DNA from: Sva-07 sp964592115 | Lineage (GTDB): Bacteria > Actinomycetota > Acidimicrobiia > Acidimicrobiales > Ilumatobacteraceae | Length of the DNA: 12,135 bases | Assembly: GCA_964592115.1 (NCBI GenBank) | Contig: CAZQCP010000091.1 | Span: 1-12,135 of the forward strand | Direction of reading: 5' to 3' | Shown: one piece after another, positions 6,501 to 12,135 of the stretch | Numbering within the stretch: the stretch's first letter is position 1 | Layout: the number at the start of each line of letters is the position of its first letter | The notes under the pieces: generated by a model | Told to the model about the DNA's origin: nothing | Database searches by the model: none | The model's input: the letters and a program-made list of their open reading frames with translations, nothing else | Translations under genes and position numbers: made by a program

Positions 6501-8273
6501 GATGACCGCGAGGATGTCGCCGCCGCCGACGGTGTCGCCGGCCGAAACCTTGATCTCCTTGACCGTGCCGGCCTTTTCGGCGTTGATCTGGTTCTCCATC
6601 TTCATCGCTTCGAGGACGACGATGCCCGCGCCGACCTCGACCGCCTGGCCGACCTCGACGAGCACCTTGACGATCGTCCCCTGCATCGGGGCCTCGACGG
6701 AGCCTGAACCGGCCGCGCCACCGCCCCCGCCGCCGGCGGCGCGCTTCGGCTTCTTCGGTGCCGCACCGCCGGCGACGACCGGTGCCGACTCGGGCACCCA
6801 CATGTTGACGTCGAACCGCTTGCCGTTGACCTCCACCGTGGTCGACCGCTTCACCAACGGCTCGGCCTCCTCGCCGTCGCCCTCGGCGGTTGGCGCGGAG
6901 CTCTCCGCCTTGCCGCCGACTCCGGTCAGGTCGAGCGTCTCTTCGACCCACTTCGTCGAATGCGTGACGGCGGCGAAGTCGGGATGCCGCAGGATCGCCA
7001 CGTCGGCGGGAATGGTGGTGGCGACGCCCTCGACGACGAGCTCGTCGAGCGCTCGCAGTGTGCGGGCGATGGCGACGTCACGGTCGCGACCCCACACGAT
7101 CAGCTTGCCGACCAGGTTGTCGTAGTACTGGCTGATCTCGTCGCCGGAGTGGTAGCCGGAGTCGAACCGCACGCCGAACCCGTCCGGCGCGAGCAGCTTC
7201 GTGATCGGGCCGGGGGAGGGGAGGAACTTGCCCTCGGCGACGTCTTCGGCGTTGATGCGGACCTCGATCGCGTGTCCCCGGCGGGCGGCATCGACCTCGG
7301 CCTGCGTCATCGGGAGCTCCTCGCCGGCAGCGACGCGGATCTGCCACTCGACGAGGTCGATGTCCGTGATCATCTCGGTGACGGGGTGCTCGACCTGCAG
7401 GCGGGTGTTCATCTCGAGGAAGAAGAACTCGCCGTCTTGGAAGATGAACTCGACCGTGCCGGCGCCGTAGTAGCCGACCGCCTTGGCCGCCTTGACGGCT
7501 GCCTCCCCCATCGCATTCTCGACGCCGTCGGGCAGGCCCGGTGCCGGCGCCTCTTCGACAAGCTTCTGGTGACGGCGCTGCGCCGAACAGTCGCGGGTCG
7601 ACACCCACACGCAGTTGCCCTGCTTGTCGCCGACGAGTTGCACCTCGACGTGGCGGGGCTTGGTGAGGTAGCGCTCGACGTAGCACTCGTCGCGCCCGAA
7701 GAAGCTCTTCGCCTCACGCTGGGCGCTGGCGAACGCGTTCTCGACCTCGTCCGCGCTGTGGACGACCTTCATGCCGCGACCGCCGCCGCCGAAGGCGGCC
7801 TTGATGCACACCGGCCAGCCGTGTTCGTTGCCGAAGGCAGTGATGTCGTCGGGCCCCGACGCGAACTCGGTCGTTCCGGGCACGACGGGCGCGCCGCCGC
7901 GGATCGCCGCGAGCCGGCTCGACACCTTGTCGGACATCTCGTCCATCGCCGATGGTGGCGGGCCGATGAACTCGACGCCCATCTCCGTGATCGCCCGCGC
8001 GAAGTCGGCGTTCTCGCTGAAGAAGCCGTAGCCCGGATGCACCGCGTCGGCCCCGCTCTCGCGGATCGCGTTCAGCACGGCCTCGGTGTTGATGTAGCTC
8101 TCCGCCGCCGTTTGGCCGCCGAGGGCGTACGCCTCGTCGGCGAGCCGCACGTGCAAAGCGTTGCGGTCGAGCTCGGAGTACACGGCGACCGTGGCGATGC
8201 CCATCTCGCGGGCGGCGCGGATGATGCGGACGGCGATCTCGCCGCGGTTGGCGATCAGGATCTTCTGCAGCAC
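6495..8273 (-). CDS. Acyl-CoA carboxylase alpha subunit: biotin carboxylase plus biotin carrier domain
   Basis: This 592-residue fusion performs the first half of acetyl- or propionyl-CoA carboxylation: ATP-dependent carboxylation of biotin on its own carrier domain. The order is biotin carboxylase N-domain (KILIANRGEIAVR at 4-16), ATP-grasp (glycine loop FGGGGRGM at 161-168; EMNTRLQVEHPVTE at 287-300, with catalytic R291), C-terminal carboxylase domain to about 440, a variable linker ending in a Gly-rich hinge, and a biotinyl domain with EAMKMEN, where K558 is the biotin site. Length and layout match actinobacterial AccA3/BccA proteins (about 600). Acetyl versus propionyl preference is set by a beta subunit that is not in this window. 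GTG at 8273 is chosen because it fits the family N-terminus and lies 7 nt after TACATT. An upstream ATG in the same frame would add about 13 non-conserved residues. It is divergent from birA. Confidence 0.95.
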   Translation of the reverse strand: MLQKILIANRGEIAVRIIRAAREMGIATVAVYSELDRNALHVRLADEAYALGGQTAAESYINTEAVLNAIRESGADAVHPGYGFFSENADFARAITEMGVEFIGPPPSAMDEMSDKVSSRLAAIRGGAPVVPGTTEFASGPDDITAFGNEHGWPVCIKAAFGGGGRGMKVVHSADEVENAFASAQREAKSFFGRDECYVERYLTKPRHVEVQLVGDKQGNCVWVSTRDCSAQRRHQKLVEEAPAPGLPDGVENAMGEAAVKAAKAVGYYGAGTVEFIFQDGEFFFLEMNTRLQVEHPVTEMITDIDLVEWQIRVAAGEELPMTQAEVDAARRGHAIEVRINAEDVAEGKFLPSPGPITKLLAPDGFGVRFDSGYHSGDEISQYYDNLVGKLIVWGRDRDVAIARTLRALDELVVEGVATTIPADVAILRHPDFAAVTHSTKWVEETLDLTGVGGKAESSAPTAEGDGEEAEPLVKRSTTVEVNGKRFDVNMWVPESAPVVAGGAAPKKPKRAAGGGGGGAAGSGSVEAPMQGTIVKVLVEVGQAVEVGAGIVVLEAMKMENQINAEKAGTVKEIKVSAGDTVGGGDILAVIE

Positions 8274-8280
8274 GGGTGCC

Positions 8281-8286
8281 AATGTA
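8281..8286 (-). promoter_or_regulatory. -10 box (TACATT) of the acyl-CoA carboxylase gene
   Basis: TACATT on the reverse strand is followed by 7 nt and the GTG at 8273, with no Shine-Dalgarno sequence. It is the best -10 match in the 49-bp region shared with divergent birA. Confidence 0.5.
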
Positions 8287-8322
8287 GGTGCCGTGGGCGT
8301 TCCCGGAGACATCTGGTCGACG

Positions 8323-9039
8323 ATGACGTGGCCTGCGGCTTGGAAGGTGGCCCATGTCGCCGAGACGGGCAGCACCAACACCGACCTGCTCGACCAGCTG
8401 GAATCGGGTGTGGCCGGCGATGGGTCGGTTCTGGTGACCGATCACCAGACCGCCGGACGGGGGCGCCTCGATCGGCGGTGGGACGCGCCGCCCGGTGCCA
8501 ACCTGCTCGTGTCGATCGCCATCGCCCCCGTTCCCGACCCGCCGTCGGTGGCCACCCATCGTGTCGCGCTCGCCGCGGCTCGGGCGGCCGCGGTCGTGCG
8601 TCCCGACGCGACGATCACGCTGAAATGGCCGAACGACGTGCTGCTCGACGACGTGAAACTGGCCGGTGTCCTCGCCCAGCGGAGTCCGACGCGTGATGCG
8701 GTGGTCGTCGGTCTCGGGATGAACGTCAGATGGGCACCGGACGGCGCGGCGTCGCTCGGCTCCAGTCACCCTGCCGACGTGTTGGCGCTCGTGCTCGCCG
8801 CGCTCGACGACGGGCCGCGGGGCGGTCCGGCTCTCGATGCCGCCTACCGGGATGCGCTCGGCACGCTCGGTCGGCGCGTGCGGGTGGAGCTCGCTGACGG
8901 TGTGGTCGAGGGCGTGGCGGTCGACGTCGACGCCGCGGGCCGGCTCGTCGTGGACGTCGGCGACGGCGTCGGCGGTGGAGGCAGCGGAGGGACGCGGGTG
9001 TTCGACGTGGGCGACGTGGTGCACCTCCGTCCGGCGTGA
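8323..9039 (+). CDS. birA: Biotin--[acetyl-CoA-carboxylase] ligase
   Basis: This cytosolic enzyme activates biotin with ATP to biotinyl-AMP and attaches it to the carrier lysine of carboxylases, here presumably K558 of the divergently encoded alpha subunit. The 238-residue product starts directly with the catalytic domain. ETGSTNTDLL (14-23) is followed by the biotin-loop motif GRGR (45-48), KWPNDVLL (101-108) and KLAGVL (112-117), with the conserved Lys at 112. A small C-terminal SH3-like domain (about 185-238) carries an unusual Gly-rich insert (213-223). There is no N-terminal helix-turn-helix, so it is a ligase only and not an E. coli-style repressor. The start is the least certain in the window. 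ATG at 8323 has only a distant GGAG (8305-8308, 14 nt away) and no -10 box at leaderless spacing. GTG at 8293 or 8347 are alternatives. Confidence 0.93.
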   Translation: MTWPAAWKVAHVAETGSTNTDLLDQLESGVAGDGSVLVTDHQTAGRGRLDRRWDAPPGANLLVSIAIAPVPDPPSVATHRVALAAARAAAVVRPDATITLKWPNDVLLDDVKLAGVLAQRSPTRDAVVVGLGMNVRWAPDGAASLGSSHPADVLALVLAALDDGPRGGPALDAAYRDALGTLGRRVRVELADGVVEGVAVDVDAAGRLVVDVGDGVGGGGSGGTRVFDVGDVVHLRPA

Positions 9040-9067
9040 TCGGGGGAGGGTTCAGCCTGTGGAAAAG

Positions 9068-9102
9068 AAGCAACGGCTGGGGCCCGTCCCCATCCGTTGC
9101 TT
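9068..9102. repeat. REP-like hairpin downstream of birA, possible terminator
   Basis: Bases 9068-9082 pair with 9088-9102 around the loop CCCGT: 15 positions with a single mismatch (9077/9093). The outer stem is AAGCAACGG/CCGTTGCTT and the inner stem TGGGG/CCCCA, the same plan as the other two palindromes in the window. It begins 28 bp after the birA stop, upstream of the LCP gene's promoter. No T-run follows, so termination is possible but unproven. Confidence 0.75.
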
Positions 9103-9173
9103 GAGAGTTCGGTATGAGACGAACGTCGCTCTGCCGCGGCGCGGAGTGACGCTGCGGCGCCGGACACGGCCAG

Positions 9174-9179
9174 TAGCGT
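9174..9179 (+). promoter_or_regulatory. -10 box (TAGCGT) of the LCP gene
   Basis: TAGCGT, identical to the box before the polymerase gene, is followed by 7 nt and the ATG at 9187. No Shine-Dalgarno sequence is seen. Confidence 0.5.
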
Positions 9180-9186
9180 CGGTTCG

Positions 9187-10182
9187 ATGCCGTCCACCTC
9201 CCACCGCCGCCGGCGCAGCTCGGCGCCCGCTGCGCTGGTGCTGGCACTCGCCGTCGGGTCGCTCGGTGCGTATGGCGTGATCCGTGCCGCCGACGCGACC
9301 ACGGCGTCGGTCGAACGGATCGAGGGGCTCGAGCTCGTGTTGACCGCCCAGGATGGTCCGGCCCAGAACTACCTGCTCATCGGCTCGGACAGCCGGGAGA
9401 ACGCCGACCCGAACGCACCCGACTACGGCGGCATCGGAGATACGAACGCTGTGCAGGGCCGGCGGTCGGACACGATCATGATCCTCCGCCACGAGGCCGA
9501 CGGCAACGGCGCTTCGATCGTCAGCTTGCCCCGTGACCTGTGGGTCAACATCGCCGGCGGCGGCCAGAACCGCATCAACTCGGCGTACAGCAAGGGCACC
9601 GACGTGCTGGCGGCCACGATCACCCAGGAGTTCGGCATCCCGATCCACCACGTGGTGGACATCGACTTCACCGGGTTCAAAGAGCTCGTCGACGCCGTCG
9701 GCGGCACCACGATCTGCTTCGAGTATCAGACGCGCGACAAGAACACCGGCCTCGATCAACCACCGGGATGCCACAAGCTCGATGGCATGCAGGCATTGCA
9801 GTACGCCCGCAGCCGCTACTACGAAGAGTTCCGCGACGGCCAGTGGCAGACCGACCCGACGTCGGACCTGGGCCGCATCTTCCGGCAACAGACGTTCCTC
9901 CAAGAGACCGCCAACGCCACCGTCCAGCGCATCTCCGCCGACCCCTATCTCGCGTCCAACCTGATCGCCGCCGGCACCAAGGCCGTGCGGATGGACCCCG
10001 GCCTCGACCCCATCGCCGCTGCGGGGACCCTGCGCAAGGCGTTCAACACCGGGCTCAACAAGTTCCAGTTGCCCGTCGTCGGCGTCACCCGCAACGGCAA
10101 CGCGGTCCTCGAGCTCGAAGGCGGCGCCCAGCCGATCCTCGACTACTTCCGCGGCGTGGGTCCGATGCCGGTCGTGGACTGA
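9187..10182 (+). CDS. LytR-CpsA-Psr (LCP) family cell-wall glycopolymer ligase
   Basis: LCP proteins sit in the cytoplasmic membrane and transfer undecaprenyl-phosphate-linked polymers (teichoic acids, arabinogalactan, capsule) onto peptidoglycan. The 331-residue product has a short basic N-terminus (R7-R10), one membrane segment (about 14-34), and an extracytoplasmic LCP domain from about 60 onward. Conserved landmarks are LLIGSDSR (63-70), RRSDTIMI (92-99), SLPRDLWV (113-120), RINSAYSKG (129-137), VDAVGG (168-173), ALQYARSRY (203-211) and DLGRIFRQQ (227-235). Several of these Arg and Asp residues bind the lipid pyrophosphate in known structures. Length is usual for a minimal LCP protein with no accessory C-terminal domain. 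It lies 35 bp upstream of rmlA, so its polymer may contain the rhamnose made by the rml genes. That link is inferred from position only. Confidence 0.93.
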   Translation: MPSTSHRRRRSSAPAALVLALAVGSLGAYGVIRAADATTASVERIEGLELVLTAQDGPAQNYLLIGSDSRENADPNAPDYGGIGDTNAVQGRRSDTIMILRHEADGNGASIVSLPRDLWVNIAGGGQNRINSAYSKGTDVLAATITQEFGIPIHHVVDIDFTGFKELVDAVGGTTICFEYQTRDKNTGLDQPPGCHKLDGMQALQYARSRYYEEFRDGQWQTDPTSDLGRIFRQQTFLQETANATVQRISADPYLASNLIAAGTKAVRMDPGLDPIAAAGTLRKAFNTGLNKFQLPVVGVTRNGNAVLELEGGAQPILDYFRGVGPMPVVD

Positions 10183-10201
10183 ATCGACCAGCGGACGCCC
10201 G

Positions 10202-10207
10202 TACACT
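10202..10207 (+). promoter_or_regulatory. -10 box (TACACT) before rmlA
   Basis: TACACT lies 10 nt before the rmlA ATG at 10218, inside the 35-bp gap after the LCP gene. It would give a leader of about 0-4 nt. It suggests the rml genes have a promoter of their own in addition to any read-through from the LCP gene. Confidence 0.4.
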
Positions 10208-10217
10208 CTCGGCCGTC

Positions 10218-11297
10218 ATGAAGGCGCTCATCCTGGCCGGCGGAGCCGGTACGCGGCTGCGGCCGATCACCCACACACGAGCCAAGCAGCTCGTGCCGGT
10301 CGCCAACACGCCGATCCTCCACTACGGCATCCGCTCGATGGTCGCCGCCGGCATCACCGAGCTCGGGGTGATCGTCGGTGACACGCGCGACGAGATGATG
10401 GCCAACCTCGGCGATGGATCGCAGTTCGGGGCGTCGATCAGCTACATCCCCCAAGACGAACCACTCGGCCTCGCCCATTGCGTACTCATCGCCCACGACT
10501 TCCTCGGCGACGACGACTTCGTGATGTACCTCGGTGACAACCTCCTCGAACAGGACCTCGAAGCGTTCGTCGCCGCGTTCACCGCCGCCCGCGACAGCGA
10601 GCAGCCGCCTTCCGCCCAGATCCTGCTGAAGGAGGTCGACGACCCGCAGCGCTTCGGTGTCGCCGCTCTCGACGCCGACGGCAACGTCGTCCACCTCGTC
10701 GAAAAGCCGGCCGAGCCGCCGTCGAACCTCGCGCTCGTGGGCGTGTACCTGTTCGACGCCGAGATCCACGAAGCGGTGGCGGCGATCGCCCCGTCGGCAC
10801 GTGGCGAACTGGAGATCACCGACGCCATCCAGTGGCTGATCGACCAGGGGCGCCGGGTGCGTACGGAGATCTTGACCGGCTGGTGGATCGACACCGGCAA
10901 GTTGACGCCGTTGCTCGAAGCGAACCGCTTGATCCTCGAGACGCTGCCGCGGCGGATCGACGGGGACGTGGACGACGCGTCGGTGATCGACGGTCGCGTC
11001 GTGATCGAAGCCGGTGCCAGCGTCGTCAACTCCACCGTCCGCGGCCCGGTGGCGATCGGGTCGGGAACGCGGATCGTCGACAGCTTCGTCGGACCGTTCA
11101 GCGCCATCGGCGCGAACTGCATCGTGGACCACTCCGAGATCGAGCACTCGGTCGTGATGGACGACAGCCAGGTGCTCGACATCCCGCGCCTCGAAGACAG
11201 CCTGATCGGCAGCGATGCGGTCGTCTCGCGCTCGAAGCGCAAGCCGCGGGCGCTGCGCCTGATGGTCGGCGACCACTGCCAGATCGACGTGGAGTGA
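10218..11297 (+). CDS. rmlA: Glucose-1-phosphate thymidylyltransferase, long form
   Basis: This enzyme converts glucose-1-phosphate and dTTP to dTDP-glucose, the first step toward dTDP-L-rhamnose and other deoxysugars. The 359-residue product starts with the nucleotidyltransferase signature GGAGTRLRP (8-16) and K23. It has YLGDN (104-108) with the metal-binding Asp at 107, VEKP (161-164) and GWWIDTGK (221-228). A C-terminal left-handed beta-helix (about 245-345) marks the long subclass (RfbA-long/StrD-like, about 355 residues), as opposed to the roughly 290-residue enterobacterial RmlA. Long forms occur both in rhamnose pathways and in antibiotic-sugar clusters. The rmlC and rmlB partners here favour rhamnose or a related 6-deoxyhexose. 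The start at 10218 fits the family N-terminus exactly. The rmlC gene begins 10 nt after the stop. Confidence 0.94.
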   Translation: MKALILAGGAGTRLRPITHTRAKQLVPVANTPILHYGIRSMVAAGITELGVIVGDTRDEMMANLGDGSQFGASISYIPQDEPLGLAHCVLIAHDFLGDDDFVMYLGDNLLEQDLEAFVAAFTAARDSEQPPSAQILLKEVDDPQRFGVAALDADGNVVHLVEKPAEPPSNLALVGVYLFDAEIHEAVAAIAPSARGELEITDAIQWLIDQGRRVRTEILTGWWIDTGKLTPLLEANRLILETLPRRIDGDVDDASVIDGRVVIEAGASVVNSTVRGPVAIGSGTRIVDSFVGPFSAIGANCIVDHSEIEHSVVMDDSQVLDIPRLEDSLIGSDAVVSRSKRKPRALRLMVGDHCQIDVE

Positions 11298-11300
11298 AGG
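11296..11300 (+). promoter_or_regulatory. Shine-Dalgarno site of rmlC
   Basis: GAAGG overlaps the rmlA stop codon and lies 7 nt before the rmlC ATG at 11308, consistent with rmlC being an internal operon gene. Confidence 0.65.
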
Positions 11301-11307
11301 TCGCGGA

Positions 11308-11913
11308 ATGAAGATCGTCGACTTCACGTCTCGCCCGGGCGCGATCGACGGTTTGGTGATCGTCACGATGAAGCAGGTCACCGACGAACGCGGGACGGTG
11401 CGTGAGCTGTTCCGCCGGTCAGCGTTCGCCGACACCGCGATTCCGTTCGGGCAGATCGACCAGATCAACGTCACGGCGACACACGTCGGAGGTGTGCGCG
11501 GCATGCACGCCGAGCAGATGACCAAGCTCGTCGCTGTCGCCAACGGGCGCGCCCACGGCGTCTACGTCGACGTTCGCCACGGTTCGTCGACGTTCGGGCT
11601 CGTCGACGAGGTCGTCCTCGAGCCCGGCGTCCAGGTGCTCGTGCCGAGCGGCGTGGCCAACGGCTTCCAGGCGCTCGTCCCCGACACGCAGTACGCCTAC
11701 TGCTTCGACCACGAGTGGCAACCGGGCATGCCCGGCTCGGCGTTCACCCCGCTCGATCCGCTCGTCGTCGAACGGTGGCCGCTGCCGATCGATCCCGACG
11801 ATCCGGCGCAGATCTCGACGAAGGATCGTTCCGCCGTCACGTTCGCCGAACTCGAGGCCCAAGTTCAAGCCCAATCCGGTCAAGCCCGATCCAGTCAAGG
11901 AGTGCAGTCGTGA
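11308..11913 (+). CDS. rmlC: dTDP-4-dehydrorhamnose 3,5-epimerase family protein
   Basis: This cupin-fold epimerase inverts C3 and/or C5 of dTDP-4-keto-6-deoxyglucose. The 201-residue product keeps the expected active-site set: GVRGMH with H67 as general base, K73, Y131, and D173 in ISTKD, which pairs with the His in known RmlC enzymes. Two departures are visible. The motif usually read as FAHGF is GVANGF, with Asn118 in place of His. The C-terminal 20 residues form a Gln/Ala/Ser-rich tail coded by a short tandem DNA repeat. Identity is somewhat below textbook RmlC, so a 3- or 5-only epimerase making another sugar is possible. It lies 10 nt after rmlA, and its TGA overlaps the rmlB GTG by four bases (GTGA). 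Confidence 0.87.
   Translation: MKIVDFTSRPGAIDGLVIVTMKQVTDERGTVRELFRRSAFADTAIPFGQIDQINVTATHVGGVRGMHAEQMTKLVAVANGRAHGVYVDVRHGSSTFGLVDEVVLEPGVQVLVPSGVANGFQALVPDTQYAYCFDHEWQPGMPGSAFTPLDPLVVERWPLPIDPDDPAQISTKDRSAVTFAELEAQVQAQSGQARSSQGVQS
11865..11900 (+). repeat. 15-bp imperfect tandem repeat at the rmlC 3' end
   Basis: TCAAGCCCAATCCGG (11865-11879) is followed by TCAAGCCCGATCCAG (11880-11894), differing at two bases, and then by TCAAGG (11895-11900). The third partial copy supplies the first bases of the rmlB Shine-Dalgarno site. The repeat codes for the low-complexity tail of rmlC. Confidence 0.8.
11897..11902 (+). promoter_or_regulatory. Shine-Dalgarno site of rmlB
   Basis: AAGGAG lies 7 nt before the GTG at 11910, inside the rmlC coding sequence, and supports GTG as the start codon. 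Confidence 0.8.
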
Positions 11914-12135
11914 AGTTGTTCGTCACCGGAGCCGCCGGGTTCATCGGATCGAACTACGTCCGTCACGTGCTGGCGACGAGCGACCACGACGTGACCATCT
12001 ACGACGCGCTCACCTATGCCGGCAACCTCGAGAGCATCCGCGACGTGCTCGACGACACGCGGGCCGACTTCGTGCATGCGGACATCTGCGAGCCCGACGA
12101 CGTCGCCCGGGCGATGGATGGCCACGACGCTGTGG
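11910..12135 (+). CDS. rmlB: dTDP-glucose 4,6-dehydratase, 3' end cut by window edge
   Basis: Only the first 75 codons are present. They encode the start of a short-chain dehydrogenase/reductase Rossmann fold. The NAD-binding GAAGFIGS motif covers residues 7-14, followed by YDALTYAGN at 31-39, the typical RmlB signature in which D32 contacts the NAD ribose. ADI at 57-59 contains the Asp that commonly contacts the adenine. RmlB dehydrates dTDP-glucose to the 4-keto-6-deoxy intermediate, between the RmlA and RmlC steps. The GTG start overlaps the rmlC stop by four bases and has a strong Shine-Dalgarno site, so translation is probably coupled. The fourth pathway gene, rmlD, is not in view. Confidence 0.93.
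   Translation, partial: MKLFVTGAAGFIGSNYVRHVLATSDHDVTIYDALTYAGNLESIRDVLDDTRADFVHADICEPDDVARAMDGHDAV

Noticed and set aside
9040..9186. Small gene between birA and the LCP gene
   Set aside because: The 147-bp gap has no open frame with a ribosome site or recognisable product. It holds the hairpin repeat and the LCP promoter.
1..12135. Undescribed defence or secondary-metabolite system
   Set aside because: All genes fit housekeeping metabolism, DNA repair or cell envelope. The long RmlA form alone does not indicate an antibiotic-sugar cluster, since no polyketide, glycosyltransferase or aminotransferase genes are visible.

Overview
This is a GC-rich window with dense gene packing, and almost every base belongs to a clear gene. 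The actinobacterial form of DapD, the stand-alone LigD-type polymerase, the NAD(P)H-quinone-dehydrogenase type of flavoprotein, the LCP ligase and a run of apparently leaderless genes all point to the Actinomycetota. A lineage such as Acidimicrobiia (Ilumatobacter-like) fits, but that placement is inferred from general style and was not tested. Ten protein genes are complete or nearly so. The window cuts one at each end.

Layout. Bases 1-3661 are a leftward block: lysS (lysyl-tRNA synthetase), dapD (lysine/diaminopimelate synthesis, 1 nt after lysS), then a palindromic repeat cluster and a LigD-type polymerase gene that runs off the left edge. Rightward from 3731 come a secreted M15-type peptidase with an unrecognised N-terminal region and a flavin disulfide-reductase family enzyme resembling NAD(P)H-quinone dehydrogenase. 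That enzyme converges on a leftward biotin carboxylase/biotin carrier gene (6495-8273). Divergent from the carboxylase is birA, the ligase that would biotinylate it. The right third holds cell-envelope sugar genes: an LCP glycopolymer ligase, then rmlA, rmlC and rmlB for dTDP-sugar (probably dTDP-L-rhamnose) synthesis. rmlB is cut by the right edge.

How they work together. lysS and dapD share a lysine theme, and DAP also feeds peptidoglycan. The peptidase, LCP protein and rml genes all serve the cell envelope. The carboxylase and BirA form an enzyme/modifier pair for acyl-CoA carboxylation.

There is no new defence system, CRISPR array, RNA gene or insertion sequence. The two signals beyond ordinary genes are: (1) three intergenic hairpins sharing the plan 'arm - TGGGG - five bases - CCCC - arm', one of them a head-to-head doublet with a truncated third copy, which looks like a REP/REPIN family; and (2) seven genes whose start codon follows a TANNNT -10 box by only 7-10 nt and lacks a Shine-Dalgarno sequence, against three downstream operon genes that have one. 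The second pattern also fixes several start codons.
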